A stretch of 64,000 bases of DNA from EW11 sp035765635 (GTDB lineage Bacteria; Verrucomicrobiota; Verrucomicrobiia; Opitutales; Opitutaceae). How positions within the stretch are numbered: the first letter of the stretch is position 1; every line of letters begins with the position of its first letter. Below the pieces are notes generated by a model. That model was not told the origin of the DNA. It did not search any database and saw nothing but the letters and a program-made list of their open reading frames with translations. Location: assembly GCA_035765635.1 (NCBI GenBank), contig DASTWZ010000007.1, positions 263,057-327,056 of the forward strand, read 5' to 3'. The translations under genes were made by a program, and so were the position numbers. Below, in pieces: positions 9,084-16,717 of the stretch.

Positions 9084-9992
9084 CTAGTTCTTCGCCCTCA
9101 ACCACCCCGAAGACCGGAGCCAATCCGCAGCACGGTCGGGCCACGTCGTGACGAGATTTTCCGTGCGCCGCAATCCATAGCCGTGTCCACCGGTTGGATA
9201 CAGATGCATTTCCGCTGAGACACCGGCACGTTTGAGTTCCAGGTAATACAAGACGGCATTCTCCACGTGCACAGGATCGTCTTCGGCCATGACGAGAAAA
9301 GTCGGAGGCGAAAACTTCGGCACGACCTCGGGCGCGATGGCGAAGTTCTTTTCGCTGAGCGCGAGATAACCTGGGTAGATGAGGAGTGAAAAATCAGGAT
9401 GGCTGCTGAGTTTGTCCGCTTCGTCGATAGGCGGGTAGGTCCGCCCTTCCAGCGGCTGATTGCCCAGAACCGCCCCGAGGTGGGCACCGGCGGAGAATCC
9501 GAGAACGCCCACGCGGTTCCGATCGATTCCGAGTTCAGCGGCGCGGGCGCGGATCAGGCCCATCGCGCGCTGCGCGTCCTGCAGCGGAGGCACGTGTTGC
9601 GCCAGCCCTTCGCGCCGCGGCACGCGATATTTGAGCAAAACAGCAGTGACGCCGATCGAGTTGAGCCACGAACAAACGTCGGTCCCCTCCAGATCGATGG
9701 CCACAATGGAATAACCACCACCCGGGCACACGAGCACGGCCGTGCCGTTGCGCTTCGCCCTTGGCGGCGAATAGATCGTGATCGTCGGCACCGCGACATT
9801 GCCGATGCGAACCACCGGACGCCCATCAACAAGGCGGTCCTTGGCCGTGGTCATGTCCTTTTCCGGAGGTAAGGCGTGTGTCTCGCCAGGCACCTGACCG
9901 GGCCAAAGCGGAATGGCTTCTGGGTCCGCGCCAAACGCGGCCGAAACGATCACGACGGAGACGATCAGCCATTTCACCAAAACCGATTTCAT
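9084..9992 (-). CDS. exported alpha/beta hydrolase, BD-FAE/acetylxylan-esterase type
   Basis: The 302-residue product starts MKSVLVKWLIVSVVIVSAAFGADP, a Sec signal peptide with cleavage near FGA. The mature part begins IPLWPGQVPG, typical of this esterase group, and contains VCPGGGY (HGGG-like oxyanion region), GFSAG with Ser167, EDDPVH (acid) and GGHGYG (base). Relatives remove acetyl or feruloyl groups from xylan or pectin. Together with the downstream GH43 gene it suggests processing of decorated hemicellulose. The start at 9992 is set by the signal peptide; 16 upstream in-frame residues look non-coding. Confidence 0.87.
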   Translation of the reverse strand: MKSVLVKWLIVSVVIVSAAFGADPEAIPLWPGQVPGETHALPPEKDMTTAKDRLVDGRPVVRIGNVAVPTITIYSPPRAKRNGTAVLVCPGGGYSIVAIDLEGTDVCSWLNSIGVTAVLLKYRVPRREGLAQHVPPLQDAQRAMGLIRARAAELGIDRNRVGVLGFSAGAHLGAVLGNQPLEGRTYPPIDEADKLSSHPDFSLLIYPGYLALSEKNFAIAPEVVPKFSPPTFLVMAEDDPVHVENAVLYYLELKRAGVSAEMHLYPTGGHGYGLRRTENLVTTWPDRAADWLRSSGWLRAKN

Positions 9993-10052
9993 ACCCGAAA
10001 TGCTCGCGCGATACCCGACCCGCCGCAGCCACTCAGCCATTCATTCAATAGG

Positions 10053-10083
10053 AAAAAAGCGCTGCGGCCAATTTCCGCAGCGC
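10053..10083 (-). terminator. Rho-independent terminator after the host-attachment-like gene
   Basis: Read on the minus strand, GCGCTGCGG pairs with CCGCAGCGC (10059-10067 with 10075-10083, 9 bp perfect) and is followed by six Ts. It starts 28 bp past the stop of the minus-strand gene at 10112 and separates it from the esterase gene. Confidence 0.85.
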
Positions 10084-10111
10084 ACACACAACCAATGGCT
10101 CATCTCAACAG

Positions 10112-10591
10112 TTAGGCCGGCGTCGAGAAATGGGAAATAATATTGCGATGAGGCTCGTGAACCAAATCCTTTGCCACGCTGTTTCGCAGTCGCGTTTTCA
10201 CTTCTGGAGAAAGCTCGGCGAGAATGCGGTTGATAATCGCCGGGCCAGCGGCCAAATCCCAGGTGGCCTCCGGCTTCTGTGTAAGAAACGCCTCGATTCG
10301 CCCCGCTACATCGGCGGCGTGGCGGCGCTGTTCTTCGTTTTTCATCGGCAGGCGTTCGTCGATCGACATTCCTGTCCGCGCCGTGGGTGATCCGGACGCC
10401 CGAGATGCGTTGCGTGACCCCTGAAAACGACCGGCAACGTCGGTGTTTTCCTCGGCGTAGCTCTGGATTCCGTGTGGAAAGTCCAACGCGTCGACCTGGG
10501 TAAGGCTGGCGGAGATCTGCCCCGGTGACTTTCGCTGCTGCAGAATCTTCAAATGACCGTCGTCCGCGAGAATGACGTAATGCTCGCTCAT
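10112..10591 (-). CDS. host-attachment protein family (PF10116-like), small cytosolic protein
   Basis: The 159-residue protein has the layout of the 'host attachment protein' family: an N-terminal strand YVILADDGHLKILQQ, a variable middle, and a C-terminal stretch IINRILAELSPEVKTRLRNS with VAKDLVHEPH. The latter matches the family's 'P-x-x-LG-x-LR...LS-x-x-V...I-x-x-DLT' end. It lacks a signal peptide. The family is related to baeRF/eRF1-like folds and its original name probably misstates its role. A good Shine-Dalgarno (AAAGGA, 5 bases before ATG) supports the start. It is followed by a terminator, so it is probably transcribed alone. Confidence 0.75.
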   Translation of the reverse strand: MSEHYVILADDGHLKILQQRKSPGQISASLTQVDALDFPHGIQSYAEENTDVAGRFQGSRNASRASGSPTARTGMSIDERLPMKNEEQRRHAADVAGRIEAFLTQKPEATWDLAAGPAIINRILAELSPEVKTRLRNSVAKDLVHEPHRNIISHFSTPA

Positions 10592-10742
10592 GGATGTCCT
10601 TTCTTTGAGATTATTGAGAACCGCCGGAGGATGCCTCCGCCGAGCAGCTTCGAGCGTGAATCCATTGACCCAAGCCCATGCGACGCGTTCCGAATGCGCG
10701 CAAATATATCGATCAATGTATCCAGTCGACCGCTACGGATTA

Positions 10743-11960
10743 TCAAGCGGCGAGCCGCAAACGCGAACGCATCGCGCCGAGCGTTACCTTTGCGCTGCCG
10801 CGCAGGTAACTCCAGAATACATGCAAGCTGAGTCGCATTTCACGCCACGGACCGAAATAATATTTCACGCCGCGATGGAACGGGCTCGCTTTGCGCAGCA
10901 GGGTCAGCAGTCCGCCTTGTAATATCAATTCGACCACCTGAGGAAATAATACAATGACGCGCGAATCGTCCCGCGGCTGTTGCAAGGTTGCCCTGCCTTC
11001 GATCAGCTCGAGAATCGCGCGGCCGAAATCCACGCCAGACAAATGAGCGACGGCGCCCGGTGGCGTACAACGGCCGATATGCGGATCTATCACCACATAC
11101 TGCCCCGGGGCGATTTCCATCCAATCGAAACCCGTGAGGCCGGTCACTTCGCCAGCGGCCGCCATCTGCTGCGCGATTCGGCCGAGCTCCGGATGCGCGT
11201 GAACCCGGCGCACGGCAGAGGGGCCGATGCCGTCTTTGAGCGCTATATACTTCTCCGAGGCAACCCAGGCGGCGACCTTGCCGCGCAGAGCCACGAAGGC
11301 GGTCGAACCCACCGGCCCAGAAATATACTGCTGCACCATCACGCGCGTGGAGGAGGCCAATTGTATAAAACCGTTTCTGAGTTCCGTCGCATCTTTGCAG
11401 ATGATAACGGCAGCGCCACCCATCCCTGTCGTTCCTTTCAATACGACAGGGAACAGCCACTCCTCGGCCCACTGTAGAGCCTCGCCGGGCGTTTTCACAA
11501 TGCGCGAAACGGGCACAGGAATGCCGTGGCCTTCGCACCAATTTTGAAATCTTTCCTTGTCGGTGAACGCGTCCGCCAGCGGATTGGTTCGCAACACGGG
11601 AAGAAACGACTCGATCGCGGGATCGACCGTCTCCCGATTATACATCAAACCACGGCTCGGTTCGTCGACCAGAAGCAGGAAACCATATTCCCCGCTTTTT
11701 AAGCGGGCCACCACGAGCTCGTAAAATGACTCGTCGGTGTCGTCCGCTATATAGACATGGGAAAGCGAGCGCGACCGGCGGATTTCGTGCTTTGCCCCGC
11801 ATACGACGTCGATCTCGAGTCCCGCGCGAGAAAGCATCCAAGGATAATATATAAAGCTGCTGGTGAACTTACGATAAACAAGAAGCACCCGGCGCGCGGT
11901 GTTCTGCAGCGGTTTCTCGGCGCGGCTGGCGAGCTCGAGTGGGGCGGCTGTTTTGCTCAT
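10743..11960 (-). CDS. ATP-grasp domain protein
   Basis: The 405-residue protein shows an ATP-grasp core: a pre-ATP-grasp Rossmann part (RVLLVYRKFTSSFIYYPWML, residues about 22-42), then FTDKERFQNWCEGHGIPVP, WLFPVVLKGTTGMGGAAV (the ATP-grasp lysine and glycine-rich loop) and ATP/Mg ligands in FDWMEIAPGQYVVIDPHIGRC. Such carboxylate-amine or carboxylate-thiol ligases act in peptide-like or cell-wall pathways. The C-terminal 100 residues, with hydrophobic FPQVVELILQGGLLTLL, are not standard. Substrate unknown. Several ATATA words occur inside the gene. Confidence 0.82.
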   Translation of the reverse strand: MSKTAAPLELASRAEKPLQNTARRVLLVYRKFTSSFIYYPWMLSRAGLEIDVVCGAKHEIRRSRSLSHVYIADDTDESFYELVVARLKSGEYGFLLLVDEPSRGLMYNRETVDPAIESFLPVLRTNPLADAFTDKERFQNWCEGHGIPVPVSRIVKTPGEALQWAEEWLFPVVLKGTTGMGGAAVIICKDATELRNGFIQLASSTRVMVQQYISGPVGSTAFVALRGKVAAWVASEKYIALKDGIGPSAVRRVHAHPELGRIAQQMAAAGEVTGLTGFDWMEIAPGQYVVIDPHIGRCTPPGAVAHLSGVDFGRAILELIEGRATLQQPRDDSRVIVLFPQVVELILQGGLLTLLRKASPFHRGVKYYFGPWREMRLSLHVFWSYLRGSAKVTLGAMRSRLRLAA

Positions 11961-12120
11961 TGGGCTGCTTGAGTATTACGAATTAAAGCCGGCCTGTTCG
12001 CTCGCGGCGAGCCTCGCCCCCTCCATGAAACGACGGATGCGCTGTAAGGCATTCCCCGGCAGCCGCCGAGTCTCGTCGTCTGATGAGGTTTTCCGGCGTG
12101 ACGAGCTGGAAGTCGGCCAC

Positions 12121-12150
12121 GAAAAAAGCCCTTGGATTGCTCCAAGGGCT
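12121..12150 (-). terminator. Rho-independent terminator of the TonB-C gene
   Basis: On the minus strand AGCCCTTGGA pairs perfectly with TCCAAGGGCT (12127-12136 with 12141-12150, 4-base loop) and runs into six Ts. It lies 23 bp beyond the stop of the minus-strand gene ending at 12173. Confidence 0.9.
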
Positions 12151-12172
12151 CGGGATTCAAATTTCCGAAAAC

Positions 12173-12526
12173 TTAGAGGGCCGGGAAATTGACGGTCAAA
12201 GCGACATCGGTATCGCCCGTCTGATTGGCTCGCGGCTCGAACTTCCAAGCGCGGACAGCGTCCACAACGGTGAAGGTCCGGACGGAACCGACCTTATCCA
12301 GCACTTCGACACCGTGAACGGCGCCGGAGGGCGAAACTTTGAACTGAATGCGCACGCTGCCGGTGTCGCTGTGGTTGCGGTAAGGCGAGACGACCTTGAT
12401 CGGACGCGGAATGTCGGTCCGATTGGCATATTGCGCAATATAAGCTTCTTCCACGGTTTGGGCAGAAGCGGTGATGGCGAAGGCTGCGACGAACGCAGCA
12501 ATGAGAGCTTTCTTGTACTTGTTCAT
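12173..12526 (-). CDS. exported stand-alone TonB C-terminal domain protein
   Basis: The 117-residue product has a signal peptide (MNKYKKALIAAFVAAFAITASAQ) and then a single domain with VRIQFKVSPSGAVHGVEVLDKVG and AVRAWKFEPRAN, the conserved strand-helix-strand of the TonB C-terminal domain (PF03544). Full TonB has a membrane anchor and proline-rich spacer, both absent, so this is a periplasmic domain of the kind found singly in Verrucomicrobiota, probably not an energy transducer. It is followed by a clear terminator, so it is monocistronic. Confidence 0.8.
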   Translation of the reverse strand: MNKYKKALIAAFVAAFAITASAQTVEEAYIAQYANRTDIPRPIKVVSPYRNHSDTGSVRIQFKVSPSGAVHGVEVLDKVGSVRTFTVVDAVRAWKFEPRANQTGDTDVALTVNFPAL

Positions 12527-12845
12527 TGACGCTGACGGGTGCCCTTTACGGGCGTTATTTTCTTAAGGAACTGGCAGCTGGGGATTAAGTCGCGTTAGCG
12601 AACCAGCCGCTCGACCGTATATCGGCCGACACCCTTAAAAACGACCGGCCTGCCATTAACTTTATGCCGATCCTTTGCATCGGCATTTTCATTCCCCGAA
12701 CTAATATGGGGTATTCCCGCCTACCAAATGCCCCAGACTGTAGCCGCTCGCTATGTTACGTGTTTTCAACGGGTAATGCTTTCCCGTGCAAGAACGCCAG
12801 AGCATGGTATCATATGAGGCTTTGGCCCCTCACCCTCCCCGACTC
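12527..12845. other. divergent intergenic region with an 8-bp palindrome
   Basis: This 319-bp gap separates the divergent TonB-C and ACT genes. It holds ATGCCGAT (12664-12671) pairing with ATCGGCAT (12679-12686), followed by TTTC on the plus strand; this could be an operator or a weak stem. A shorter GCCC/GGGC stem with a TTATTTTC tail lies near 12541-12562. No reading frame here looks like a gene. Confidence 0.45.
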
Positions 12846-13244
12846 ATGAAACTGCAGCTACGTCGTCAGATCACAATCGCCCTCAAAAACGAACCGGGCC
12901 AGCTCGCCAAGGCATGCGACGCGTTGGCTCGTAAAGGTGTGAACATCGACGCGATCTCCATTCTCGACACGATAGAACAGGGTGTCATCCGGCTGCTCAC
13001 CAGCGACTATGCGACGGCGCGAGAAATCCTCACGGCCCAGGGGTGCCACGTAGTCGAGGCCGAAGTTCTCGAGATCGAAGCGAAGAACCATCCCGGAACT
13101 TTAGCCAAGTTGGCGCGAAGTCTCGCCGATGCGGGCATCAATATCGAATACGCTTACGGCACGGAGGGATCGTCAAGTGAGCTCATGCGAATTTGTCTCC
13201 GTGTGTCTGACCCGGCCAAGGCGCTAAACGTTCTAGGCGGTTAG
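12846..13244 (+). CDS. tandem ACT domain protein
   Basis: The 132-residue protein contains two ACT domains: LRRQITIALKNEPGQLAKAC (residues about 3-22) with GVNIDAISILD, and EIEAKNHPGTLAKLARSLAD with GINIEYAYGTEG. ACT domains bind small ligands, usually amino acids, and regulate enzymes. With nothing but ACT repeats it is probably a regulatory protein. ATG 12846 was chosen because it directly starts the first strand. The gene is followed 16 bp later by the ketopantoate-reductase-like gene and probably co-transcribed. Confidence 0.85.
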   Translation: MKLQLRRQITIALKNEPGQLAKACDALARKGVNIDAISILDTIEQGVIRLLTSDYATAREILTAQGCHVVEAEVLEIEAKNHPGTLAKLARSLADAGINIEYAYGTEGSSSELMRICLRVSDPAKALNVLGG

Positions 13245-13259
13245 TCATTCGAGTTTCCC

Positions 13260-14483
13260 GTGCCTTCACTGCGCTCCGACTTGATTGGCATCGCGCCCAC
13301 CGGGGCGCTCGGCACCGCGTTCTTTTATTATTTAACGTCTGAGCTGAGCCACGCCGAAGATAGCTGTGTCTTTCTTTCGCGCTCAGGTTCACACAGCAGC
13401 GAGGCCGTGCGACAATCCGGTCAATTGCGTTTCCAGACCATGCGCGGAGAAGTGCGCGTCGCGTCGAATAAGGTCTGGGCCGGAACTTTCACCGATGCAT
13501 GGAACGCCGGAATCATGCCTCGCTGGGTGCTCATTTGCTCGAACACCGACCAAATACTCGATTATATATCCGAGTGGATCGACCTGATCGTCCTGCAAAA
13601 CGAGCAGAATTTATTATTCCCTTCTGCGAGCGAAGTCCCTGCCCTGGTTTTGACGGCAAATGGGATATATTTTCAGCGCGTTCGCCAGATATTGATCGAG
13701 AAACTCGAAGAGGCCGAACTGCTCGGAAAACTGCCCGACCTCTGGCCTGACGTGATGCCCAAGGTCGTGTCGCGACTCATTCGCGGCGTGACAATGCAAA
13801 CATCCGTTCGGCACGGCGAAGGCGCCGATGCCATCTATTGTCCAGGCCCTTCGAATATCACGACGCTCGCCGGAGGCGATCGTGGCTTGCGCCGCGGGAT
13901 TTGCGCTGACGCAACACGCCGCGGAGCGCGCTTCGAGGACGCCGGAGAACTTCCACCGACGCGGGTGGAGTTTCAAAAAGCGTTCATGAACCTGAACTCC
14001 AATCTGCTCGGTTTGATCAGTGCCATCTCAAGCGATGGAAGCTTTCGCCCCCTCACGCTAAAGGAAATATATACTGCCGATTTTTGCATACGAGGCGCTG
14101 AGCTTATTCGCCACGTTCTATCCATCGGCAAAGCAGTTCACGCGTTCGCTCCAGAAGAATCGGCCGAGCCGATTATTGCGCATGTCTTCGAAGTCGCGCA
14201 GCGCTTCCCCGACCACGTGCCCTCGAGCATTCAGTGGATCGAGCAGCAAGTGCGTCATGGAAATATCTCAAACGAAATCCCCCCAACCGAAAAGTGGCTC
14301 CTAAGCCCACTCCTACACTACGCCAAAAACGCCGGCCTGAAAAAGGAACACGACTTTCTCGAAGCCCTGCAGCAACAGCTCCAACAGAAACTCACCTTGG
14401 CCAAAACGCACTATGACACGAAGCACACACCCGGTGCGCGGGCTCCTTCACCCTCATCTTCCGAGGATGCATCGCAGTCCTGA
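13260..14483 (+). CDS. ketopantoate-reductase-like protein (uncertain)
   Basis: The 407-residue product starts LIGIAPTGALGTAFFYYL after a GTG codon at 13260. This is a GxGxxG-like nucleotide-binding turn (G-x-x-P-x-G-A-x-G), as in ApbA/PanE family members. Later features (VGSN-like WVLICSNTDQILDY, a KVVSRLIRGVTMQT stretch) fit an NAD(P)-dependent reductase in a loose way. The last 70 residues are charged and rich in Gln/Ser and look like a disordered tail. Functional assignment is weak; a divergent Rossmann-fold dehydrogenase is the safest description. It ends 6 bp before a convergent gene. Confidence 0.5.
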   Translation: MPSLRSDLIGIAPTGALGTAFFYYLTSELSHAEDSCVFLSRSGSHSSEAVRQSGQLRFQTMRGEVRVASNKVWAGTFTDAWNAGIMPRWVLICSNTDQILDYISEWIDLIVLQNEQNLLFPSASEVPALVLTANGIYFQRVRQILIEKLEEAELLGKLPDLWPDVMPKVVSRLIRGVTMQTSVRHGEGADAIYCPGPSNITTLAGGDRGLRRGICADATRRGARFEDAGELPPTRVEFQKAFMNLNSNLLGLISAISSDGSFRPLTLKEIYTADFCIRGAELIRHVLSIGKAVHAFAPEESAEPIIAHVFEVAQRFPDHVPSSIQWIEQQVRHGNISNEIPPTEKWLLSPLLHYAKNAGLKKEHDFLEALQQQLQQKLTLAKTHYDTKHTPGARAPSPSSSEDASQS

Positions 14484-14489
14484 TAACAA

Positions 14490-16511
14490 TTATTGCGCGG
14501 CTATTGCGTGACTCGAGTGCAGAAGCTTGCGAACATCCAACACGACAACTGATTCCAGCTGCCCAGGCTCGCCCGCCTGAAATGCAACCACACGTTTATT
14601 TTCGACGAAATGCCTCCATAACGGATGTAGCTTGTATCGGAGCCTTTCATTTCTCGATATATAGACGTATCTGACGTCTAGTTTTCTCAGAAGATCCAGG
14701 CGCCCGTGCTCATAAATGGCCGGGATATCTTTTTCGCGATTCACCTGACGGTATGGATTCGAATCCGCGTATATGCCCGCCGGAGTCGGCAAGCCCGCAA
14801 CTGAGGCAACTACATTGAAATCGCTGCATGCCTCGGTTAAGACGATAGCCTTCTTTTCGGCATTTTTCTTAAACCAATTCGCTGCCGCTATGCCGTTGGG
14901 ATGGAAAAGGAGCACTTTTCCGCCAGTACGGATAAAAAGATCTTGATAGACCTCGTAGCAGGAAGGCGCCACGCAAAGAACTGCGAAGAACAAACAGAGT
15001 GTACGGGCCACTCCTTTCCAGCGGGTAGCTCGCATGGTATTGAGGCCGGCGACGATCAAAAGACTTATGGCGAGGTTCAAAAACAAAACGAACTTGTTAC
15101 TGTCGCCCCAAGCGAAGCTATAGCGGTATACATTGATGAATATGAACGCAGCAACGACGACGACGAAGTACCACCACCATGTCTTGAGCAGGCTGACATC
15201 TTGGCAAAATGCGGCTCCAGTATCCCGCTTACGTAGCACGCGCCAGATCGCGATAGCTCCGAAGACACATCCCCATATAAGATAGTCGCCATTCGCGAAT
15301 ATCCAAAACAGCACTCTTCTCGCCGGACCCCCAACTTGCCCGAACTCCGCGAGAGGAATCGCTGTTGCAACGTCCCAAGCCCCAAATTCCTTTTCTATAG
15401 GCGGGCCAAAACAGAAGATATACAAAAGCTGGAGCGCACAGAGCAGGGTGAAGCCAAGGATTGGCAGCCAATACTTGGCCAAGACTGATCGGAATCGAAT
15501 GATGCTCTGGAAGGAAGACGCAGCCAGCACTGCAAATCCCACAATATGCGCAAAAGGCATCAGACAAACCAAGCACATCGCCTGCACCAACCGCTGCCCT
15601 TGGATCACTGAATCCTCAACTTTTGTGAAGAAGGCATTCAATGCCAGGAGTATGATGGGAAAGCTGAATACCAGTCCCCGCTGGGGTTCGAAAAGATTCG
15701 TCAGAGTCGACTCAAAGTTGAAATACGGAAACGCAAGAAGTCCTTCAAAGAAGTTTTTTGTATTATAGTATGCCGGTCGAAACGTGAGGTAATGAACAAC
15801 GTTCGTGATCGCCGGGTTCAGAAAAAAGAAGAGAGTAAATGCCAGAGCAATCCAGCGTCCCTCCAATCGGAGCCAGCGTTCGAGCACTGCCCAAGTGGTT
15901 CCCACCATGCACAGGGCGCCGATAATGTTCATCACCCTCAATGCGGTCAAAGCCGACAGACCGAATTGATACAAGTAAGCGACGTAGAAGTCCGCGAGAA
16001 AATGATACTTAAGAGGATACTCCGCCACATTTAGGCTCATTGGCGGAAATGCCTGTGAATTCAGGAATGAGCGAACAATCGAGAGGTGGAAGGCTGTATC
16101 GACGAAATTGTAGTTGGACCATACCCCGCCGGAATCGTCTTTATACACGCCGGTCGCAAAGCGCACCATGACCAGAGCGGCAATCGCGAGAAACCACAGA
16201 TTCGGCCTACGCAGCCAACATTTATCCGCGACGTCTATTGGGCCCTGGGTACGCCGAAGATAAAAGATCAGCAGGCTCAACAAACCAAGATTCGTGATCG
16301 CGTACCCGTTTCCCCAGCCAATCAACGCATACACAAGAAAGCCAATCCAAGCGTTCAGAAAAAACGCAAGAGCAAGCGATGCAAGGAAACGTGGAACCCC
16401 GATCAGCTCTCTGAGAAGCAAACCGTTTCCGGCCAACTGCCATGACAGACAAAGGACGAGCGCAAAATTGAGTACGAGCAACATAGCTGGACGACAGCGA
16501 CTTATCGCCAA
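14490..16511 (-). CDS. multi-pass membrane protein, GT-C-like
   Basis: The 673-residue protein has about 11-13 hydrophobic segments and a soluble C-terminal part of about 130 residues. After the third or fourth segment it has NYNFVDTAFHLSIVRSFL, an aspartate-histidine loop (D-x-x-F-H) like the catalytic first loop of GT-C glycosyltransferases. Undecaprenyl- or dolichyl-phosphate-linked sugar donors would fit that superfamily, but no family assignment is certain. The gene is visibly AT-richer than its neighbours, which suggests acquisition by transfer. Its 3' end is convergent with the reductase-like gene. Confidence 0.6.
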   Translation of the reverse strand: MAISRCRPAMLLVLNFALVLCLSWQLAGNGLLLRELIGVPRFLASLALAFFLNAWIGFLVYALIGWGNGYAITNLGLLSLLIFYLRRTQGPIDVADKCWLRRPNLWFLAIAALVMVRFATGVYKDDSGGVWSNYNFVDTAFHLSIVRSFLNSQAFPPMSLNVAEYPLKYHFLADFYVAYLYQFGLSALTALRVMNIIGALCMVGTTWAVLERWLRLEGRWIALAFTLFFFLNPAITNVVHYLTFRPAYYNTKNFFEGLLAFPYFNFESTLTNLFEPQRGLVFSFPIILLALNAFFTKVEDSVIQGQRLVQAMCLVCLMPFAHIVGFAVLAASSFQSIIRFRSVLAKYWLPILGFTLLCALQLLYIFCFGPPIEKEFGAWDVATAIPLAEFGQVGGPARRVLFWIFANGDYLIWGCVFGAIAIWRVLRKRDTGAAFCQDVSLLKTWWWYFVVVVAAFIFINVYRYSFAWGDSNKFVLFLNLAISLLIVAGLNTMRATRWKGVARTLCLFFAVLCVAPSCYEVYQDLFIRTGGKVLLFHPNGIAAANWFKKNAEKKAIVLTEACSDFNVVASVAGLPTPAGIYADSNPYRQVNREKDIPAIYEHGRLDLLRKLDVRYVYISRNERLRYKLHPLWRHFVENKRVVAFQAGEPGQLESVVVLDVRKLLHSSHAIAAQ

Positions 16512-16717
16512 GCCATTCGAAGCGATTTGCCGCAGAACGACTCATCGTCACAGCCTCCCCGATGCCTTATAATCTCGGCCGGCAGATCAGGCTCTTTATC
16601 TTTTTTTTACTCAGACGAGTAACGCCAGAGCTGCTGCTGCGCTGCAGATGCAGCAAGGCTGCGGACGCTGGAAAAACAGCGGTCACGCAGCCAGGACAGA
16701 AAGAAGAATACGGGCGA

